From contig NC_018392.1 in assembly GCF_000208865.1 (NCBI RefSeq), positions 2,066,793 to 2,130,792 of the forward strand: 64,000 nucleotides of DNA, given 5' to 3'. This document shows positions 49,897 through 61,094 of this stretch, piece after piece; position 1 is the stretch's first letter; each line of letters starts with the position of its first letter. The DNA comes from Neospora caninum Liverpool (Eukaryota; Apicomplexa; Conoidasida; Eucoccidiorida; Sarcocystidae). The notes under the pieces are model-generated. The model ran no database searches and was not told where the DNA came from. It saw nothing but the letters and a program-made list of their open reading frames with translations. Both the position numbers and the translations under genes were made by a program.

Positions 49897-52131
49897 GACC
49901 AGAAAGAACTGAGACGGGGCGATCTGTGCTGGGCTTTTCCCGAGGTTGTATTCCAGGAGATGCATCTGCAAAAGGTTCAGTGGTTCGTGTCTTTGAAATA
50001 TGGAGCAAAAGTGAGGGAGGAGGGCAAGGGGAGGTGCCTTCCCGGGGTGAGCTGTCTTTCCACATTCGAGAGACGAGCCCGAATATCCGTGCCGTAGTGC
50101 GAGCATGTGGGGATATTTGCTATGTTTCCATAAAACAGTTTGTGGCTCGTCAGGGGGTATTCTCTGTTGGGCACACCGAGACACGTGTCGATTGATCCGC
50201 TGGTTTTTGTTTGCGTAGGAGACGTTTTCTCCCCTCGTTTTCGGTTAAATTTCTCGGAGTGCTGCCTATTCCAGCTTACTTTCGACACAGTGGAGAACCT
50301 TCCTCCGGTTTTTCACTCCAAAGGGCGGCGCTGGGATGCCACATTTGCCACTTACGGCGATGGTGCACACAAAGGGCTCTGCGCACACCTCTCGAGAAAG
50401 AGCAGATCGAGGCTCATTTTTGACGACACGGCTTGGCACCTGTTCTCCCCACCCGTCCGAAGAAAATTAACCATCTTGTAAACGAGCACGCTTGCGAAGA
50501 CGGTCTCAAACCCCGAACAGAAGCCATCGCAGGCGGCGGAATTGAGCAATCGGGAGTCGCACAGTGTTTTCCGTTCAGCATGCATCCATACTCTCGCGGC
50601 AACTCAGTCACAAAGGAACAAAACCACGGAGCGCATGATTTACTTCCCTGACGTCGCCTGCATTTCTCAGCTTGAGTTTTGAGGAGTTACATATCTGAAT
50701 GTACAGAATACGCCGCCATGTAATGCACGACCGGAAGGCTGCAGAAGTGCAACGCTTCTAACTTAGCCAGGTGGAGGTTTGCGTTCTGCGTCTGCCGCTG
50801 TCCTGTTCGTGTTCGGGACTTTTTGTAACAGGTGAATCTCTTGTTTCCAGAGACTGCCAAAAAGGGTCGTGTCGGTGCGGTGTCAACAGAGATGCCGCTC
50901 AGGGCAGCGGAGTGTTCGCGCTTTCGTTCGCGAACGCGACTGCGGCATGCAGCACTTGACGGTGCACGTGGGCAACCGATGTGCACGCGTCCTTTTCTGT
51001 GGCGACGGGGAGATTTCCTGTTTAGTTCACGGAGTGCGGTGGCGCAGGTGTCTCCATCGCTTTCACGGGCGTCCGGAGAAGCTGCCAATGGCAAGGAGCT
51101 TTGGCGGAATTCGAATGCATGTGGAACTGCAGCCACGGGAAGGCGGCCGGAAACCCTCTACAGCCGCGAGGAGAACTCCGCGCCAGCAGAATCCCTTCAC
51201 TCCCGACCAAGGGCCAGCTGCTTGGAGAAACCTAATTCTACGCAGACCCCAGTCGAAGAGTCCACAACCAGTCGACCCGTCCTCCGAGTGTGATTAATTA
51301 TGTCCATCTGTGCATCTAAGTTGATACTCGGTAATATATTTTAGACTGGGGCTCCAGCTGAGAGTCACCATGCGAGACACGTATCGTCTTGCATGAGTTT
51401 GTCTACAGACCTAACTTCTGCCCTCGATTTTTTCTGCACCATGGTGTGATTCGTCCACTTTGTTTTTGAGCAGGTTAACGAAGAAGATGAAAGGGTGGCC
51501 ATGCGATAAAACCGAACGGCCTTCGATGTGCTGGTGTATTTTTGCGTGAGGAATGTGGGCGCGGCGGCCTTTGGAATTGATATCCTCCGTTGTTACCGGA
51601 TTCGTCTTGCAGGCCCTGAGTACATAATGAAACGAAAACGTTAAAAACGTGCTCAGGCCGGGTACGATCGAGGAAATACAGCGCGTCACAGATAGCGAGG
51701 CAGTCTTCGCGTTAGTACAAACCACGGGGGCCACACAATCCCACACACCTGCCGCATGTTGTCTTCTTTCTCTGCTCATGGAGACCAACTGGAACTTTCG
51801 GACCCTCCTGCTTTACCCTGGTTGCTGCTAAACCGACACAATCCATTATCGTCGTCCGTTCTCCTCCCGTGGCAGCCAAGGTCACCCTTCGCCTTTCAGG
51901 CCCCGCCCGGTCGAGGCGAACGCCGCCCCACGCGCCTCCTCTTTGCCAGTGCATCGCGCGTGCCAGGCGGTTCGTGCACCCGAGGTTCGACACGCAGTTC
52001 TGTTGATTGATGGCTGGGAAGCTTTTAAAGCTATTTTTTCGATAGTTTTTGAGTCTGCATGTCACATGCGATTTCATATGTTTTCGGTGGACCACAAGTC
52101 GCTTTCATTACGTGGACCTAACACACGCAAC
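49897..52131. other. region between PA200 and the tandem gene array
   Basis: Probably begins with the PA200 3' untranslated region. Frames near 50140-50481 and 50832-51297 show no known domain. About 51830-52131 is the upstream block of array gene 1 and closely resembles 60780-61094 upstream of gene 4. Confidence 0.5.
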
Positions 52132-53322
52132 ATGGAACGCCACGCGCTCCAAATCGTGCTGCTCGCTTTCCTCCTGGCTGCCGCGGTGCCCTGCGCCGCG
52201 TCTGAGGCCTCTGGATCAGAGCCTGAGCCAGATTTCACCGTTACCATTAGCAAAGAGGGAATTACAGAAAACAGCCAACGGGAGTTCTCGCTCGGCCCTT
52301 CCGCCACTCTCCGCGTTGTCGACGAGACCGGCAAAGCGACTCTCCTGCCCGCTCCGAGCGCCGCCGCCGAAGGTGAGGCGGGACAGTACAGCGTCGCGTA
52401 CGTGTTTGAGAACGGGCAGTGCAACTTCGAAAAAACAGTCGCATACAAGGACGCCTTCCCTGGCTACTCGCAACAATTATGGGTCCGTACCGGAACTGAG
52501 GCTGGGACCGAGGAGGTGGTTGCAGGAGAAGTTGGGAACTACACATTTACGAATCCTCCTGATGAGTATTTGAGTGGAGGGGGCAGTTTCTGCGTGAGGT
52601 TCACGACATCCCAATCGACGACAACCACCACCACGCCAACGACGACAGACACACAAGCGACAAAGACAAATGCATCTACATCCGCGGTCGGCTCACCCCC
52701 TGGCTCCGAATCTTCTGGAGAATCGTCCACCGCCCAGAGTCCAGAAGCCTCACATGGTGGCTCCCAGGGATCCCAAAATCACGAAGAAGAGGCAGAGGGT
52801 GCTTCAGCAGAAGAGAAAGTGCGCAGCGCCGCTGAAGCATTTTATTACCACCATGGTGAGGACCGAGGAGATGCCCCCATCACAGTGGAAAACGTGGATG
52901 TCCCCGTGGCGAAACAACCATCCCCCACACCAAAGCAGGAAGAATCTGCCCAAACTCCTAGTCAGTCGAGTTCCCCCGGTGAGCTCCCCGCGCAGGACCT
53001 CGCCGCACAAGATGTGAAAACTACCGCATCTTCCACATCGGCGAGTAGGGCAGCTCCATCCGCCACAGAAGAACAAGAAACAGTAAACAGTCCTGCCGTC
53101 GGAACGATACTGCCGCCCAGCACACTCGTCGACACTCCGGACAACAAAGGTACTGACGGTGATGTCCACAGTCGCTTGAGGAGGCTTTCAGACTCAGATG
53201 TTTCCGAAGTGAAATACTTAACGATCGTCGTGCACTCCGATGCTGACTGTTCTACGGCTGGAACATTGACGCTGTCAGCTGCTCTGTTGGCTTTGACAGC
53301 CTCAATCCTGTCCAGCTTCTAA
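52132..53322 (+). CDS. array gene 1: secreted, GPI-tailed family protein
   Basis: 396 aa from ATG 52132. In-frame ATGs exist about 20 codons upstream, but this one directly precedes a signal peptide (hydrophobic residues about 8-22, likely cleavage after the CAAS region). The head domain, about residues 30-158, contains two cysteines (97 and 154, probably one disulphide) and the sequon NYT at 136-138. Then comes a Thr/Ser/Pro/Gln-rich stalk (about 160-345), the motif RLRRLSDS near 348, the conserved KYLTIVVHS and a hydrophobic tail with small residues just before it, fitting a GPI-attachment signal. The head is near-identical in four neighbouring paralogues. This layout suits a parasite surface or vacuolar secreted protein. 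No enzyme or SRS fold is evident (SRS domains have six cysteines). The function is unknown; it resembles the lineage-specific Toxoplasma families but I cannot name which. Confidence 0.8.
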   Translation: MERHALQIVLLAFLLAAAVPCAASEASGSEPEPDFTVTISKEGITENSQREFSLGPSATLRVVDETGKATLLPAPSAAAEGEAGQYSVAYVFENGQCNFEKTVAYKDAFPGYSQQLWVRTGTEAGTEEVVAGEVGNYTFTNPPDEYLSGGGSFCVRFTTSQSTTTTTTPTTTDTQATKTNASTSAVGSPPGSESSGESSTAQSPEASHGGSQGSQNHEEEAEGASAEEKVRSAAEAFYYHHGEDRGDAPITVENVDVPVAKQPSPTPKQEESAQTPSQSSSPGELPAQDLAAQDVKTTASSTSASRAAPSATEEQETVNSPAVGTILPPSTLVDTPDNKGTDGDVHSRLRRLSDSDVSEVKYLTIVVHSDADCSTAGTLTLSAALLALTASILSSF

Positions 53323-55311
53323 TTGAGTGCAGGGGCAGGATAAAAGTGGCCAGGCACCTTATGGCATTCCCAGACAGGGTTCATTTCTTGCCAATACTAC
53401 GACGTCCCACTGGAAGGAGTCAGAGATTATTCAATGAATCAACAAGCAGTGCCTGTCGTGTATATCCACTGCTGCAATGGAAAAACCGGTTTTGGGGGGC
53501 GCCGTGACACCGTCAAAATGAACTGCTTATTTTAAACAACATAAGCTGATTGAACCGTCAGCCGCCAACCCCACTTCCAGTTGGGGGGGACTGGCATGAG
53601 CGGTTGCATCTTCAGCTTCGATGCAAGCATGTTAGCAATTGGCCGACCGGCGCGAGGCTGTCAAATCTCCCTCACGTTTCCCCTGCAGTATTCCACACCA
53701 TAGCGCGCTTCACATACTAGGTTTCTGATCGATTAGGCCTCATACTAAGGGAGGCAAAGTGTAGTCATAGGCCGGTGGGTTGCAATGCTCTTTGACCAGC
53801 TGATGTCCGGTGTAGATTTCCCCGCCGGCAAAGGAGACGCTGCAGTTGAGATATTGCTGTGACGAGATCGTAGGTTGGCTCCGAAGCGAGAGACAATGCA
53901 GCTCAGAGTTGGTCACACACAGTGTTGCATTCGCGTGGGGCCACTGGATGGCGATCCAGTCGGACAACACGGATCAACACCTTTCCTCCCACATCCTGTG
54001 TAGACAACACGCTCCAACCCCCAACAGAGAATCCAACTAGTCCTCAACCTTCCACCTCTACACTACAGACTAACACATCCTGCAAGACTGGAGAAAAAAG
54101 GGGCGCTGATGTGCCGGCCGAACCCCATCGTGGCAGCTCTTGACGCAAGCGCCTCAGAAGTGAACGACTTGACGTTTGTGGTGCACGCCGCTGCACGTAG
54201 AATCCAGCCGAAACATTGGTACGGAGTCCCTGCATTTTTGGCCATAACAGCCACGCTCCTCTCCATCTTTTCTTTGTGGCAAGTTCGACAAGGTGCGTGG
54301 TTCGTTACACACCGTGGCAGGATTGGGTGCCGACGGCACATGCAAACGGGAGAATGATCGTTTGTGGGAACTAGGGTGAAATCGTGAATCCATCAGGGAA
54401 GATGTAGCCTGAACTGGACCACAGACAATGAGCCTTGGTCAGCTGGTCTCCTACGCTCTCCTGGAAGAAGCTAGCTTTCTCCAACAACCTAGTCGGATGT
54501 ATACGACAGTCGAATGTCCTCGAAATGAATGAAACACCAGCTCGGTGTGATCATGTTACAAGCATACCGTCAAACATGAAGATTTCGATAGACCCACCTC
54601 GAGTCCCAGACGCTTCTGTTCCGTAGATCACTTCATCTATGGCTTTTTCCAGTGGACACACCTGTAGATGAACACGATGTGAAGGAATCATCATTCGCCG
54701 CCGATTCAAAATCAGCATCAAGGAGCTGGTCTACGTTTGTTGGTGAACGCGGGACGCATGAGGCCGTGTAGCTGTCTTCCTCGACACTGTGGATCGGGAA
54801 AAAACAATGGGCAACGCCTCCTTGACACGTGCGCAGGGGCCCAATCCATTGTTGCAGCCCACGCGCCACACACAGTCCTCGCAGATACGTGCCACATGCT
54901 GTCTGCTTTTTTCTGCTTATTGATAGTCACAGACTCCCAGCTTCGGGTCCTTTCTGTGTGCAGGCTTTGCCCTCAAATCCATTCAACCTTGTCTCGCCTT
55001 CTCCTTTCGCCCTGCCTTGCTTAGTACGGGTCACTCTGCCTTTTTTCAGTCATCGCGCCATTCCAGGCGAACCCGTACACGCGCTCCCTTTGATGCTTGG
55101 CTCTCTGCGTGTCGCGCCAGGCAAAACGTGCATGTAAGTGAGCGCCGCCGCCCGCACACTGGAGGTTCTAACCGCGATGCTGGTGAATGGGGGATGGAAA
55201 GCTGTTCAATCCAATTTTAAAACCGGCTTTGGGTCTACATTCCACATGCGATTTCATTCCCTTTTTGTGCGCCACAAGTCGCTTTCACTACTGGACCGTA
55301 ACACATGCAAC
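53323..55311. other. spacer between array genes 1 and 2 (duplicated)
   Basis: About 53,323-54,980 is near-identical to 56,479-58,135. It contains a decayed family C-terminus (53922-54357) and, from about 54,985, the promoter-proximal block shared with genes 3 and 5. No intact gene is visible. Confidence 0.8.
53922..54357 (+). pseudogene. relic 3' end of a family member, first copy
   Basis: About 54143-54270 aligns with the family C-terminus: SEVNDLTFVVHAAAR against SEVKYLTIVVHSDAD, then LAITATLLSIF against the hydrophobic tail of gene 3. The stop expected after the tail is lost. Upstream, a Ser/Thr/Pro-rich frame (53922-54143, PPTENPTSPQPSTSTLQ) resembles a stalk but is in a different frame. 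The head domain and signal peptide are missing. Confidence 0.7.
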
Positions 55312-56478
55312 ATGGAACGCCACGCGCTCCAAATCGTGCTGCTCGCTTTGCTCCTGGCTGCCGCGGTGCCCTGCGCCACGTCTGAGGCCTCTGGATCAGA
55401 GCCTGAGCCAGATTTCACCGTTACCATTGGCAAAGAGGGAATTACAGAAAACAGCCGACGGGAGTTTTCGCTCGGCCCTTCCGCCACTCTCCGTGTTGTC
55501 GACGAGACCGGCAAAGCGACTCTCCTGCCGGCTCCGAGCGCCGCCGCCGAAAGTGAGGCGGGGCAGTACAGCGTCGCGTACGTGTTTGAGAACGGGCAGT
55601 GCAACTTCGAAAAAACAGTCGCATACAAGGACGCCTTCCCTGGCTATTCGGAAGAATTATGGGTCCGTACCGGAACTGAGGCTGGGACCGGGGAAGAGGG
55701 TACAGGAGAAGTTGGGAACTACACATTTACGAATCCTCCTGATGAGTATTTGAGTGGAGGGGGCAGTTTCTGTGTGAGGTTCACGACGGCGACAAGCACA
55801 ACTACGTCGTCTCCGACAACGGCACCGACAGTGCCAGCGACACCCCAAACCCCCTCAACGGGAAATGGTAACGCCGGCGGTGGAGGCTCAGCTGGTACCC
55901 AAACACCGGGAGTACCAGGCGATCCGGAGAAGAGTCCTGAGCTACAGGAAACTGAAGAGGAACCTACAATACAAGCTGCTGGCGATGGTATCATGGCGGC
56001 CAGTTACCAGGAGTATGACGACAGCCGCAAAGATTCCTCCGTCACAGTGGAAAACCTGGATGTCCCCGTGGCGAAACAAGCAACCCCAAAGCAGGAAGAG
56101 TCTGTCCAAACTCCTAGTCAGTCGAGTTCCTCCGGTGAGCTCCCCGCGCAGGACCTCGCCGCACAAGATGTGAAAACTACCGCATCTTCCACATCGGCGA
56201 GTAGGGCAGCTCCATCCGCCACAGAAGAACAAGAAACAGTAAACAGTCCTGCCGTCGGAACGATACTGCAGCCCAGCACACTCGTCGACACTCCGGACAA
56301 CAAAGGTACTGACAGTGATGTTCACAGTCGCTTGAGGAGGCTTTCTGACTCAGATGTTTCCGAAGTGAAATACTTAACGATCGTCGTGCACTCCGATGCT
56401 GACTGTTCTACGGCCGGAACATTGACGCTGTCAGCTGCTTTGTTGGCTTTGACAGCCTCAATCCTGTCCAGCTTCTAA
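55312..56478 (+). CDS. array gene 2: secreted, GPI-tailed family protein
   Basis: 388 aa from ATG 55312. The signal peptide and head are almost identical to gene 1, with the same two cysteines and NYT sequon. The middle of the stalk is its own (TSSPTTAPTVPATPQTPS and a Gly-rich part). The last 125 or so residues match gene 1 nearly perfectly, including RLRRLSDSDVSE and the GPI-type tail. This suggests recent duplication or gene conversion of the 3' half. The predicted location is the cell surface or vacuole; function unknown. Confidence 0.8.
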   Translation: MERHALQIVLLALLLAAAVPCATSEASGSEPEPDFTVTIGKEGITENSRREFSLGPSATLRVVDETGKATLLPAPSAAAESEAGQYSVAYVFENGQCNFEKTVAYKDAFPGYSEELWVRTGTEAGTGEEGTGEVGNYTFTNPPDEYLSGGGSFCVRFTTATSTTTSSPTTAPTVPATPQTPSTGNGNAGGGGSAGTQTPGVPGDPEKSPELQETEEEPTIQAAGDGIMAASYQEYDDSRKDSSVTVENLDVPVAKQATPKQEESVQTPSQSSSSGELPAQDLAAQDVKTTASSTSASRAAPSATEEQETVNSPAVGTILQPSTLVDTPDNKGTDSDVHSRLRRLSDSDVSEVKYLTIVVHSDADCSTAGTLTLSAALLALTASILSSF

Positions 56479-58466
56479 TTGAGTGCAGGGGTAGGATAAA
56501 AGTGGCCAGGCACCTTATGGCATTCCCAGACAGGGTTCATTTCTTGCCAATACTACGACGTCCCACTGGAAGGAGTCAGAGATTATTCAATGAATCAACA
56601 AGCAGTGCCTGTCGTGTATATCCATTGCTGCAGTGGAAAAACCGGTTTTGGGGGGCGCCGTGACACTGTCAAAATGAACTGCTTATTTTGAACAACATAA
56701 GCTGATTGAACCGTCAGCCGCCAACCCCACTTCCAGTTTGGGGGGAGTGGCATGACTGGTTGCATCCTCAGCTTCAATGCAAGCATGTTAGCAATTGGCC
56801 GACCGGCGCGAGGCTGTCAAATCTCCCTCACGTTTCCCCTGCAGTATTCCACACCATAGCGTGCTTCACATACTAGGTTTCTGATCGATTAGGCCTCATA
56901 CTAAGGGAGGCAAAGTGTAGTCATAGGCCGGTGGGTTGCAATGCTCTTTGACCAGCTGATGTCCGGTGTAGATTTCCCCGCCGGCAAAAGAGACGCTGCA
57001 GTTGAGATATGGCTGTGACGAGATCGTAGGTTGGCTCCGAAGCGAGAGACAATGCAGCTCAGAGTGGGTCACACACAGTGTTGCATTCGCGTGGGGCCAC
57101 TGGATGGCGATCCAGTCGGACAACACGGATCAACACCTTTCCTCCCACATCCTGTGTAGACAACACGCTCCAACCCCCAACAGAGAATCCAACTAGTCCT
57201 CAACCTTCCACCTCTACACTACAGACTAACACATCCTGCAAGACTGGAGAAAAAAGGGGCGCTGATGTGCCGGCCGAACCCCATCGTGGCAGCTCTTGAC
57301 GCAAGCGCTTCAGAAGTGAACGACTTGACGTTTGTGGTGCACGCCGCTGCACGTAGAATCCAGCCGAAGCATTGGTACGGAGTCCCTGATTTGGTGGCCA
57401 TAACGGCCACGCTCCTCTCCATCTTTTCTTTGTGGCAAGTTCGACAAGGTGCGTGGTTCGTTACACACCGTGGCAGGATTGGGTGCCGACGGCACATGCA
57501 AACGGGAGAATGATCGTTTGTGGGAACTAGGGTGAAATCGTGAATCCATCAGGGAAGATGTAGCCTGAACTGGACCACAGACAATGAGCCTTGGTCAGCA
57601 GATCTCCTCCGCTCTCCTGAAAGAAGCTAGCCTTTTCCAGCAACGTAGTCGGATGTATACGACAGTCGAATGTCCTCGAAATGAGTGAAACACCAGCTCG
57701 CGGTGAGCAAGCGACAAGCGTACCGTCGAACATGAAGATTTCGATAGACCCCCTCGAGTCCCAGACGCTTCTGTTCCGTAGACCACTTCATCTATGGCTT
57801 TTTCCAGTGGACACACCTGTAGATGAACACGATACGAAGGAATCATCATTCGCCGCCGATTCAAAATCAGCATCAAGGAGCTGGTCTACGTTTGTTGGTG
57901 AACGCGGGACGCATGAGGCCGTGTAGCTGTCTTCCTCGACACTGTGGATCGGGAAAAAACAATGGGCAACGCCTCCTTGACACGTGCGCAGGGGCCCAAT
58001 CCATTGTTGCAGCCCACGCGCCACACACAGTCCTCGCGGATACGTGCCACATGCTGTCTGCTTTTTTCTGCTTATTGATAGTCACAGACTCTCAGCTTCG
58101 GGTCCTTTCTGTGTGCAGGCTTTGCCCTCAAATCCATTCAACCTTGTCTCGCCTTCTCCTTTCGCCCTGCCTTGCTTAGTACGGGTCACTCTGCCTTTTT
58201 TCAGTCATCGCGCCATTCCAGGCGAACCCGTACACGCGCTCCCTTTGATGCTTGGCTCTCTGCGTGTCGCGCCAGGCAAAACGTGCATGTAAGTGAGCGC
58301 CGCCGCCCGCACACTGGAGGTTCGAAACGCGGTTCTGTCGATTGATGGCTGGGATGCTGTTATATCCATTTTCAAAATCGGGTTTCAGTCTGCATTCCAC
58401 ATGCGATTTCATGCCTTGTCGGTGGACCACAAGTCGCTTTCATTACGGGACCGCAACACATGCAAC
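56479..58466. other. spacer between array genes 2 and 3 (duplicated)
   Basis: Near-identical to the spacer 53323-55311 with scattered substitutions, and contains the second copy of the relic family 3' end. The block from about 58,140 to the ATG is shared with genes 2 and 5. Confidence 0.8.
57078..57513 (+). pseudogene. relic 3' end of a family member, second copy
   Basis: Near-identical to 53922-54357, with the same frame break between stalk-like and tail-like parts. It therefore decayed before the spacer was duplicated. Confidence 0.7.
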
Positions 58467-59630
58467 ATGGAACGCCACGCGCTCCAAATCGTGCTGCTCG
58501 CTTTCCTCCTGGCTGCCGCGGTGCCCTGCGCCGCGTCTGAGGCCTCTGGATCAGAGCCTGAACCAGATTTCACCGTTACCATTAGCAAAGAGGGAATTAG
58601 GGAAAACAGCCAACGGGAGTTTTCGCTCGGGCCTTCCGCCACTCTCCGTGTTGTCGACGAGACCGGCAAAGCGACTCTCCTGCCGGCTCCGAGCGCCGCC
58701 GCCGAAAGTGAGGCGGGACAGTACAGCGTCGCGTACGTGTTTGAGAACGGGCAGTGCAACTTCGAAAAAACAGTCGCATACAAGGACGCCTTCCCTGGCT
58801 ACTCGCAACAATTATGGGTCCGTACCGGAACTGAGGCTGGGAACGAGGAGGAGGGTGCTGGAAATGTTGGGAACTACACATTTACGAATCCTCCTGATGA
58901 GTATTTGAGTGGAGGGGTCAGTTTCTGTGTGAGGTTCACGACATCCCAATCGACGACAACCACCACCACGACCACGTCAACGACGGCAGGCTCTACAAAG
59001 TCGCCCGGTTCCTCATCTGAGACGACTGGCAGCGGAGAGCCGTCAACAGGTGCCGGAAGCGGTCTAGTCCCCCTGGAGCCATCGGAAGTCATCGAAGGTG
59101 ATACGGAGCTGGAGCCAGGCGCAGGCAGCGAAGAGGAAAAGGGGAGCCTCGAGGAAGCCGCTGAAGCAAAGGCGAATGATGCCGAGACTGTTCGGGTGGT
59201 TTCTAAAGCCGCGGCTGAGTCCTCCGGAAGTCAAACAGGGTCGAAGCAGTCAGAATATGCGAATCCCTCTAGTTTATCTCATTCATCGGGTGACGAAACT
59301 GTTGCAGACCAAGTCTCAAAAGACCTCAACGTTTCTGCATCTACCACCTCGGCAGGTAGTGCAGCCTCCTCCGCCACAGAAAAACAACCAGCAACTTCTC
59401 AATCTTCCGAGACAACGACAAAGCTACGCACACCGGTCGGGACTGGAGACAAAACAGGTACTGGTGGTGAGGCCCCCAGTCGCTTGAGGCGGCTTTCAGA
59501 CTCAACGGTTTCAGAAGAGAAATACCTGACCATCGTCGTGCACTCCGCTGCTTCCGGTTCTACCGCCGGGACATTGACGCTGTCAGGTGCTGTGATGGCA
59601 TTGACAGCCTCACTCCTGGCCATCTTTTAA
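58467..59630 (+). CDS. array gene 3: secreted, GPI-tailed family protein
   Basis: 387 aa from ATG 58467. The signal peptide and head are near-identical to genes 1 and 2 (two cysteines, NYT). The stalk begins like gene 1 (poly-Thr) and then diverges completely into an acidic and Ser-rich sequence. The end keeps RLRRLSDSTVSE, KYLTIVVHS and a GPI-type tail ending in LLAIF. This copy shows that stalk and head evolve as separate modules. Confidence 0.8.
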   Translation: MERHALQIVLLAFLLAAAVPCAASEASGSEPEPDFTVTISKEGIRENSQREFSLGPSATLRVVDETGKATLLPAPSAAAESEAGQYSVAYVFENGQCNFEKTVAYKDAFPGYSQQLWVRTGTEAGNEEEGAGNVGNYTFTNPPDEYLSGGVSFCVRFTTSQSTTTTTTTTSTTAGSTKSPGSSSETTGSGEPSTGAGSGLVPLEPSEVIEGDTELEPGAGSEEEKGSLEEAAEAKANDAETVRVVSKAAAESSGSQTGSKQSEYANPSSLSHSSGDETVADQVSKDLNVSASTTSAGSAASSATEKQPATSQSSETTTKLRTPVGTGDKTGTGGEAPSRLRRLSDSTVSEEKYLTIVVHSAASGSTAGTLTLSGAVMALTASLLAIF

Positions 59631-61094
59631 TCGAGAGAAGGGGGAGAATGCGCGTGGGCCATTAAGCTGTGGCAGGGGGGCCGGCTCGTGCAAACAGTCC
59701 CCCCCCCGTGGCAGCGAGAATGTAAAAATAGAATATCCAGCAGCATGTGGCCCGAATCCGAGGAAACCATCGTCTATAAGTTTGTGGCAGCGTCCGCCCC
59801 CTTTTGCACTCATAAAAAAAATCTGGCTAATTCAAGCAAGCTAATCCGCATTAGGCACCGAGAAGACTCAAGTGCAATCAACGAGTTCTCTAACTGACTG
59901 TGATATGAGCTGGGCGGTAAGCAAGCGAGGAATGTGCGGTCCGTGATGAGGTTGCCCATATCCCTAGCATCAGTCCTAAACGCTTCCGCGTCAACATTCG
60001 ACTCGTATACGTCTTCTTCCATGGGCTGTGCTGACAACAAAGACGATGAACAGGTCTCCAGCAGACGTCGTTTCTGAACGGTTTCAGAGGCTCGAGTGTA
60101 CGTTTGCTTGTGGGATGGGGACGCATCGTCTCCGCCTATGGAGACTCTCGGCACAGTGGCCGTGTAGGATCCGGCGTTCAAGAGGCTAAACAACGGCGCG
60201 GACAGTCATCGTGCTGCTCCAGACCTGCCGCCGCGCACAATTCCAGATACGCGCCGCACGTTATCTGTTTTTCTTCTCGTCCTCGATGGCGTCTGGCGTT
60301 CTGTCCGCTTGTGGTGCCATCGTTGCCGTGAAGCCAACGCAATCCATTATCGCCCTCCATTCTTCGCTGCTCGCGGCCAGGGTCACACTCCCTCTCTCAG
60401 TCTCCGAACCAGTTGTAGAGGCGAGCTCGCACTCTTGCTCCCCTTCTTTGCCAGTGGATGGCTTGCCAGGCGTCGCGGGCGTTGGGCCTTGCGCCGCTTC
60501 GCCACTGCCGGGTGTAGTCGCAATCGTTTTTACAATGGTTCAAAGCCTTTGTGGAAAAACACTTGGGCTCACTTCAAGTCGCCTATTGGCGCGCAGTGCA
60601 ATGATTTCTCGACACCTTTTGTGGTAGGATCGGGGGAAAAAGGGTTTGGCAGTTACACAAGGCGATCTCAGTCATGCAACAGATCTTTTGACTCCCATAT
60701 CATATGCTTGTCGCAAATTCTCTCTAGTTTCTTCCTCTCTACGGAGATGGTGCTAACTGCACTCGTTTTGGCAAAGGAGTGATCGCTGCTAAACCAACAC
60801 AATCCATTATCGTCGTCCGGTCTCCTCCCGTGGCAGCCAAGGTCACCCTTCGCCTTTCAGGCCCCGCCCGGTCGAGGCAAACGCCGCCCCACGCGCCTCC
60901 TCTTTGCCAGAGCATCGCGCGTGCCAGGCGGTTCGTGCACTCGAGGTTCGAAACGCGGTTCAGTTGAATGATCGTTGGAAAGCTGTTAAAGCTATTTTCA
61001 AAATCAGGTTTGAGTCTGCGTTTCACACGCGGTTCCATGTGTTTTCGGCGGACCACAAGTCGCTCTTCCTTACGTGGACCGTAACACATGCAAC
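59631..61094. other. spacer between array genes 3 and 4
   Basis: Unlike the two upstream spacers. About 60,230-60,450 is a diverged version of the block at 60,780-60,900 (both contain a CAATCCATTATCG core followed by GGTCAC), which suggests a second, abandoned upstream unit. No intact gene is seen. Confidence 0.6.

Noticed and set aside
51943..52131. N-terminal extension of array gene 1 from 51943
   Set aside because: That codon is GTG, and the extension would bury the signal peptide internally.
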